DNA of 9,942 bases, taken from positions 1 through 9,942 of the forward strand of contig JBILMZ010000128.1 of NCBI GenBank assembly GCA_044375275.1, read 5' to 3'. The notes under the pieces are model-generated. The model made no database searches and was not told the origin of the DNA. It saw only the letters and a program-made list of their open reading frames with translations. Shown in pieces: positions 6,379-9,942 of the stretch. Position 1 is the first letter of the stretch. Every line of letters begins with the position of its first letter. The position numbers and the translations under genes are program-made. The stretch comes from SZUA-430 sp044375275. Its GTDB lineage: Bacteria; Pseudomonadota; Alphaproteobacteria; Micropepsales; Micropepsaceae.

Positions 6379-6403
6379 GGAAATCAAACAGGAGACCCCC
6401 CTC

Positions 6404-7003
6404 ATGAAATCGCTGCTCGTTGGAACACTCGCGCTCTCGACACTTGCTGCTGCACTGCCTGCAAGTGCTGATGACATCAGTCTCGGAACCCCTGGCTATG
6501 GCGGAACCGGTTGTCCCTCAGGCTCGGTCTCGGCAACGCTGAGCCCGGACGGCAAGTCACTCAGCATGCTGTTTGACGAATACACCGTGTCTGCAGGTGG
6601 AACCACGGGCCGCTCCTTTGATCGCAAGGCCTGCAATGTCGCCATTCCGGTGTTCGTGCCGAACGGCTACAGCGTTGCAGTTCTCGGTATCGATTACCGG
6701 GGCTACAACAATCTTCCGCCCCGCGCCGCGTCGCAGTTCAACGTCGAGTACTTCTTCGCAGGCGGCCGTGGCCCGGCGTTTCGACGAACCTTCAATGGTG
6801 CGCTGGACTCCGACTACTACATCAACAACCAGCTCGTCGCAGAAACGCTGGTGTGGTCGCCTTGCGGAGCAGACGTGACCCTTCGCACCAACTCCAGCAT
6901 GCGCCTGAGCACCTTCAGGAACGCCGAGGCGAGCGCTTCCGTTGACTCACAGGATGTGAACGCCGCGATTGTCTACCACCTGCAAATGCGCCGCTGCAGC
7001 TAG
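6404..7003 (+). CDS. Exported DUF4360-family protein (first paralogue)
   Basis: This 199-residue protein has a clear signal peptide (cleavage probably after ASA at residue 22), so it is exported to the periplasm or outside. The mature part follows the DUF4360 pattern: GCPSGS (36-41), LSPDGKSLSMLFDEY (46-60), the cysteine strand RKACNVAIPV (74-83), IDYRGY (96-101), DSDYY (135-139), WSPCGAD (151-157) and the end YHLQMRRC. Its four cysteines (37, 77, 154, 198) suggest two disulfides. The family's function is not established; it is known from secreted bacterial and fungal proteins and is predicted beta-rich. AGGAG lies nine bases before the ATG. A paralogue follows 67 bases downstream, so the two may be co-transcribed. 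Assignment to the family rests on remembered motifs. Confidence 0.8.
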   Translation: MKSLLVGTLALSTLAAALPASADDISLGTPGYGGTGCPSGSVSATLSPDGKSLSMLFDEYTVSAGGTTGRSFDRKACNVAIPVFVPNGYSVAVLGIDYRGYNNLPPRAASQFNVEYFFAGGRGPAFRRTFNGALDSDYYINNQLVAETLVWSPCGADVTLRTNSSMRLSTFRNAEASASVDSQDVNAAIVYHLQMRRCS

Positions 7004-7032
7004 AGGCGCGAACCTGGGTGAGAATGAGAGAA

Positions 7033-7092
7033 CGGCCAGTCGTGGCGTGCATCTGACGGAGAAGACTCCAATGTTCATCAAACGACTGGCCG
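7033..7092 (+). promoter_or_regulatory. Inverted repeat enclosing RBS and start of second DUF4360 gene
   Basis: CGGCCAGTCGT (7033-7043) and ACGACTGGCCG (7082-7092) are perfect 11-bp reverse complements. The 38 bases between them hold the SD (GGAGA, 7058-7062) and the ATG (7071). Folding would place the initiation site in a closed loop, with the right arm inside the coding region, and could limit translation of this gene relative to the first. This is inference from the sequence only. Confidence 0.5.
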
Positions 7093-7688
7093 GCCCTCTG
7101 TTGCTGTTGCTGTTGTTGGCTGAGCCCGCTTTGGCAAAGTCACGCGTCCAGGCCCTGCGCGAGAGTCGCATCATCGATCAGGGCTGTCCGGCGGGTTCAT
7201 ACAGCATAAGCACGTCACCCGACGGGAGTGCTATCTCCGTGTTGTTTGACCGCTTTGCGGTGGAAGGCAACGAGGCGAACGGAGGCTTCGCACGCGTGTC
7301 TTGCGCCATGGACATCCCGCTTCAGTTACCCGAGGGATTTTCCCTGGGGGTCTACCAGGTAGACTATCGTGGCTATGCAAGACTTGAGCGGCGACAGCGA
7401 GCCGAACTGCGCGTCGATTATGGCGTTGGTGAACGCAATCGAGGACGCCGCTTCCGGAAGGAAGTGAAGGGAGTCCATGATGGCGACTATGTGTTTTCGG
7501 AGCGTCTTGGGAAAGGCTTCCTGAAGCGCGTGGGCTGTGGTGAGGCTGCCGTCCTGAATTTCACGGCGTCCCTCACGCTGGTTTCCAAGCGCGGCTCAAC
7601 CACAGGCCAGATGGTGCTGGACTCGGTCGACGGTGCGCCCGGCGGCGGGCTCGTCTTTGGTCTCGACCTGCGCAAGTGTGACAAGTGA
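7071..7688 (+). CDS. Exported DUF4360-family protein (second paralogue)
   Basis: This 205-residue protein has a short, very leucine-rich signal peptide (core LLLLLLL from residue 10, cleavage probably after ALA at 22). The mature part aligns with the upstream protein: GCPAGS (38-43), SPDGSAISVLFDRF (49-62), VSCAMDIPLQLPEGFS (76-91), VDYRGY (97-102), DGDY (137-140), VGCGEA (154-159) and the end LDLRKC. The four cysteines (39, 78, 156, 203) match the first protein in place. It is much more basic, with clustered arginines (e.g. RLERRQR at 104-110 and RNRGRRFRK at 122-130), suggesting a different ligand or surface. The family has no established role. The start is chosen for GGAGA eight bases upstream and the signal peptide; the frame is open back to 6969. 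It probably arose by tandem duplication and divergence. Confidence 0.8.
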   Translation: MFIKRLAGPLLLLLLLAEPALAKSRVQALRESRIIDQGCPAGSYSISTSPDGSAISVLFDRFAVEGNEANGGFARVSCAMDIPLQLPEGFSLGVYQVDYRGYARLERRQRAELRVDYGVGERNRGRRFRKEVKGVHDGDYVFSERLGKGFLKRVGCGEAAVLNFTASLTLVSKRGSTTGQMVLDSVDGAPGGGLVFGLDLRKCDK

Positions 7689-7698
7689 CAGGCGCGCG

Positions 7699-7716
7699 CG
7701 AAGCCTCGCGGCTTTT
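7699..7716 (+). terminator. Weak intrinsic terminator after the DUF4360 pair
   Basis: AAGCC (7701-7705) and GGCTT (7710-7714) form a short stem closing a TCGC loop, followed by TT then CCC. A competing pairing CGCGA/TCGCG overlaps it. It lies about 12 bases after the stop codon and before the predicted promoter of the next gene. Confidence 0.35.
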
Positions 7717-7761
7717 CCCGAACCCTGTGGATACCGTTGGGTCCTTCGCTAGGCGATGAGC

Positions 7762-7788
7762 TTGTGTGCGAGTGACGCGCTCTATAGC
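7762..7788 (+). promoter_or_regulatory. Predicted promoter of the Pro/Ala/Thr-rich protein gene
   Basis: TTGTGTG (7762-7768), 12 bases, then TCTATAGC (7781-7788) resembles TTGaCgS/GCTANAWC at about four of seven and six of eight positions, with normal spacing. The bases AGCCTCGCGCGC overlapping the end of the -10 (7786-7797) are identical to those at the same place in the zeta-gene promoter (5611-5622). If correct, transcription starts near 7795, which excludes the in-frame ATG at 7756. Confidence 0.4.
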
Positions 7789-7821
7789 CTCGCGCGCTCA
7801 ACTCCCAACCAGAGGCAGACA

Positions 7822-8748
7822 ATGAGCGCGTCACAAATTTCACGCATGATTGCGGCAATGACATTGCCGCTGCTTGTGCTCAGCGGCACAATAGCGAACG
7901 CAGAGAGCGCGGCACCTGCTGCGCAGCCCCCAGCCTCCCTGAAGTGCAAGGTCGGGAGAACGCCGGCTCAGGTAACCACCCAGTCTGGTCGCCTGGTCTG
8001 GAAGTGCGTGAAGTCTGCAGCAACACCGGCTGCCACGGGTACGACCACCCAAACGCCGACGCCAGCGCCAACGCCGGAAGCCGCTGCAACGCCTCCTGCC
8101 GCGCCGACCGTTGCACCTGTCGTTGTTCAGCCGGTCTCCGCCCCGGCGCCGGCCGCGCCCGTAACGACGAACCCGGTGGTCGTCGCCGTTCCTGCAGGCA
8201 GCAGCCCGCCGGTTCCGGCAGGCCTCAAGGTGACGTGCATGGACGGCGCAAATGTATTCACGAGCAACGGCACGTGTCCGGTCGTGAAGTACAAGGGCCT
8301 GACGACCTGGGCGTTCAGCTTTGTCGACAACCGCATGAGCTTCGCGCTGGTCACCTATGACGCAAACAACAACGTCGTCCGGAATTCGACAGTGGATGGC
8401 AGTCGATATGTCTGGCAGATCACGGTCGATGAAGCCTCTCGTTCCGCAACCGTTTGGGGACAGGCAACGACCAAGGTGACGGCTGCCTGGGCTCAGTTCG
8501 CAGGAGAACCTGTTCCGGTGAACTCCGCGGCGGCGCCGGCACCGGCTCCCACGCCCGCCACGCCAGTCGTGCAGGTGATCCCGACATTTGGCCAGGCCCC
8601 AACGTCGACGACGACAACGCCGAGCGTGATCGCCGTGCAGAATGATCCATGCCCGGTGCTATCGACGCAGCCGCAGCCGACCGGATCCAGTTCGTTGTCA
8701 GGCCTTATCAACGTTACGCCTGCCCAACCTTCGACATGCCCGAACTGA
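7822..8748 (+). CDS. Exported Pro/Ala/Thr-rich protein of unknown function
   Basis: This 308-residue protein matches no family I recognise. It has a signal peptide (core about 9-25, cleavage probably after ANA at 27), then a short cysteine module around LKCKVGRTPAQ and LVWKC (Cys42 and Cys62, residues 40-62). A Pro/Ala/Thr/Val-rich linker (64-135) follows. A more ordinary domain spans about 136-228 (Cys139, Cys152, then a segment rich in aromatic residues and beta strand, including TTWAFSFVDNRMSFALVTYD at 161-180). A second Pro/Ala/Thr linker (231-272) leads to a short tail with Cys277 and Cys306. There are six cysteines in the mature part, so disulfides are likely. The linkers resemble cell-envelope spacers. 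The start is chosen for GAGG six bases upstream and the predicted promoter; a longer frame begins at 7756. It follows the DUF4360 pair but probably has its own promoter. Confidence 0.8.
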   Translation: MSASQISRMIAAMTLPLLVLSGTIANAESAAPAAQPPASLKCKVGRTPAQVTTQSGRLVWKCVKSAATPAATGTTTQTPTPAPTPEAAATPPAAPTVAPVVVQPVSAPAPAAPVTTNPVVVAVPAGSSPPVPAGLKVTCMDGANVFTSNGTCPVVKYKGLTTWAFSFVDNRMSFALVTYDANNNVVRNSTVDGSRYVWQITVDEASRSATVWGQATTKVTAAWAQFAGEPVPVNSAAAPAPAPTPATPVVQVIPTFGQAPTSTTTTPSVIAVQNDPCPVLSTQPQPTGSSSLSGLINVTPAQPSTCPN

Positions 8749-8756
8749 GGCACGCT

Positions 8757-8773
8757 TCCGGCTTCTCGCCGGA
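8757..8773 (+). terminator. Hairpin after the Pro/Ala/Thr-rich protein gene
   Basis: TCCGGC (8757-8762) and GCCGGA (8768-8773) form a 6-bp GC-rich stem with a 5-base loop, eight bases past the stop codon. There is no T-run after it, so termination here is only plausible. Confidence 0.4.
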
Positions 8774-8784
8774 CGCATCACATT

Positions 8785-8816
8785 CTTGGTGGCGCAGCGA
8801 TCGTTGCGCCATCAAG
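8785..8816. terminator. Long hairpin at the convergent end of chrA
   Basis: Bases 8785-8798 pair with 8803-8816 over 14 positions (two G-T) around a GATC loop. The stem includes the chrA stop codon (8812-8814, minus strand) and lies 36 bases beyond the gene converging on it. A T-run is missing on both sides. Its position between convergent genes suits a transcription end or 3'-end stabilising stem. Confidence 0.5.
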
Positions 8817-9942
8817 CCTGGATCGCATGAACGATCAGGCCCATCGCGCCACTGAGGGCCAGCACCGGCACGATCGGCATCTTGAAGCGCAGCAGGGCAA
8901 CCGACGCGGCAATCGTCATGCCAAGCGCCACGGGATCCAGCGTCGCAAAATCCGGGACGTGAACCTGAAGGGGCCCGAATTGCTGCGTCGTCACCTGGCC
9001 GAATAGGGCGTGCAGGGCAAACCAGATGCACAGGTTCAGGATCACACCCACCACCGCCGCCGTGATCGCGGCTAGCGCTGCGCTTATCCTCTTGTTGTCA
9101 CGAACGCGTTCGGCGTAGGGCGCGCCTGCGAAGATCCACAGGAAGGATGGCACGAACGTCACCCACAGGGTGATGAACGCCCCCAGCAAGCCGGCGAGAA
9201 CGGGGTCAAAACCCCCATGACGATATCCCGCAAGGAAGCCGACATGCTGCAGGACAAGGATGAGCGGGCCCGGCGTGGTTTCCGCGAGCGCGAGCCCGTC
9301 GATCATCTCGGGCGCCGTCATCCACTGATACGTCTGCACGGCCTCCTGGGCGACATAGGTCAAGACCGCATAGGCACCGCCAAAGGTAACGACCGACATC
9401 TTGCTGAAAAACACGGCCATCGTCGCGAACACATCATCCGGACCTGAAACCAGCAGCAATGCCCCAACCGGGAGGAGCCAGATGCCGAGCCACGTGGCGA
9501 TGGTCACCAGGGTCTTTGCGGGCGTGGTTCTGGTATGCGCAAGACCGCCACGCTCGAATGCCTGGTCGAGGGCGTGATCCGCACCTTCGGCAGGCTTTCC
9601 CGAACCATGCCCGCGCGCACGGAATTGATCCGGCGCGACCTGGGCGCCGAAGTACCCTGTCACCGCCGCCGCCAGCACGATGAGTGGAAAGGGAACCGCA
9701 AACGCGAACAGGGCAAGGAAGGCACCCGCCGCGATCCAGGTCATGGCGGGTCCTGTGAGCGCCCGCCTCGAGATGCGCATCAGGGCTTCGATCACGATGG
9801 CCAGCACCGCCGCCTTGATCCCGAAGAACAGGTCCTGCACGAACGGCACATCGGCATGCAGCGCATAGACCATGCTGAGCCCCAGCATCACCAGCGCGCC
9901 GGGCAGGATGAACAGCAATCCGGCCGCAAGGCCGCCGCGCAC
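8812..9942 (-). CDS. chrA: Chromate transporter ChrA, 5' end outside window
   Basis: This is the C-terminal 376 residues of a two-domain chromate transporter (CHR family), an inner-membrane protein thought to export chromate using the proton-motive force. The remaining part of the first half (AGLLFILPGALVMLGLSMVYA, starting at 6, and the segments up to about 103) joins through a charged cytoplasmic linker (about 104-142) to a complete second half carrying the family signature: FFSKMSVVTFGGAYAVL (178-194), then LALAETTPGPLILVLQHVGF (217-236) and the hydrophobic segments to residue 374. Roughly 60 or more N-terminal residues, including the matching FGG motif of the first half, should lie past 9942; the frame is still open there. 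No ChrB-type regulator or other metal-resistance gene is visible on this side. Chromate specificity is inferred from the family. Confidence 0.92.
   Translation of the reverse strand: MRGGLAAGLLFILPGALVMLGLSMVYALHADVPFVQDLFFGIKAAVLAIVIEALMRISRRALTGPAMTWIAAGAFLALFAFAVPFPLIVLAAAVTGYFGAQVAPDQFRARGHGSGKPAEGADHALDQAFERGGLAHTRTTPAKTLVTIATWLGIWLLPVGALLLVSGPDDVFATMAVFFSKMSVVTFGGAYAVLTYVAQEAVQTYQWMTAPEMIDGLALAETTPGPLILVLQHVGFLAGYRHGGFDPVLAGLLGAFITLWVTFVPSFLWIFAGAPYAERVRDNKRISAALAAITAAVVGVILNLCIWFALHALFGQVTTQQFGPLQVHVPDFATLDPVALGMTIAASVALLRFKMPIVPVLALSGAMGLIVHAIQA

Larger units (their letters stand above)
5999..6403. other. Gene-free stretch between zeta-subunit and DUF4360 genes
   Basis: These 405 bases hold no gene I can support. 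They contain the zeta-gene terminator (6076-6104), a 6-bp inverted repeat CTCACA (6172-6177)/TGTGAG (6189-6194) that could be an operator, the leader stem-loop at 6334-6378, and the SD of the next gene (AGGAG at 6390-6394). A GTG-started open frame from 6190 runs into the next gene out of frame and looks like noise. No promoter is clear. The region could hide a small RNA, but nothing shows one. Confidence 0.6.

Noticed and set aside
6190..6471. GTG-started small open frame before the first DUF4360 gene
   Set aside because: It overlaps the real gene out of frame, crosses its ribosome binding site, and has no ribosome binding site or recognisable protein features of its own.
7756..7821. Longer start for the Pro/Ala/Thr-rich protein
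   Set aside because: This ATG lies upstream of the predicted promoter, has no good ribosome binding site and would put 22 non-signal residues before the signal peptide.
8740..9942. Chromate-resistance operon
   Set aside because: Only chrA is in view, and its neighbour is a convergent exported-protein gene; any further resistance genes would lie outside the window.

Overview
The window looks like chromosomal DNA from an alphaproteobacterium, possibly near the Caulobacterales/Hyphomonadaceae. This is inferred from three things: a zeta-type (DUF1476) F1-ATPase inhibitor, which is an alphaproteobacterial protein; the purC-purS-purQ-purL cluster followed by a BolA-family gene; and promoter-like elements resembling the Caulobacter housekeeping consensus as I remember it (TTGaCgS, GCTANAWC). 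No species can be named from the sequence. Most genes are GC-rich.

Layout. 65-301 (+) is a small, very acidic protein of unknown function. 302-493 is a convergent intergenic region almost filled by a perfect 40-bp inverted repeat around a hairpin terminator. 494-5442 (-) is the purine block, in transcription order purC, purS, a DUF2059 secreted-protein gene, purQ, purL, bolA. PurS, PurQ and PurL together form the FGAM synthase, and PurC performs a later step of IMP synthesis. The DUF2059 gene splits the block into purCS and purQL-bolA. The purC part is clearly poorer in GC than purL. 5443-5674 is a divergent promoter region whose 10-bp inverted repeat coincides with two back-to-back promoter-like elements. 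5675-5998 (+) encodes the zeta subunit. 5999-6403 holds a terminator and leader structures but no gene.

6404-8748 (+) holds three consecutive genes for exported proteins: two tandem DUF4360-family paralogues, each with four cysteines at matching places, then a Pro/Ala/Thr-rich protein with a unique central domain. Each of the three has an inverted repeat at or just before its ribosome binding site. 8812-9942 (-) is a chromate-transporter (ChrA) gene whose 5' end lies outside the window.

The purine genes, bolA, the zeta subunit and chrA are ordinary. The least explained material is the exported trio with its leader hairpins, the 40-bp inverted repeat, the split and compositionally mixed pur block, and the symmetric divergent promoter. 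I found no clear evidence of a wholly new system. The trio is the best candidate for follow-up.
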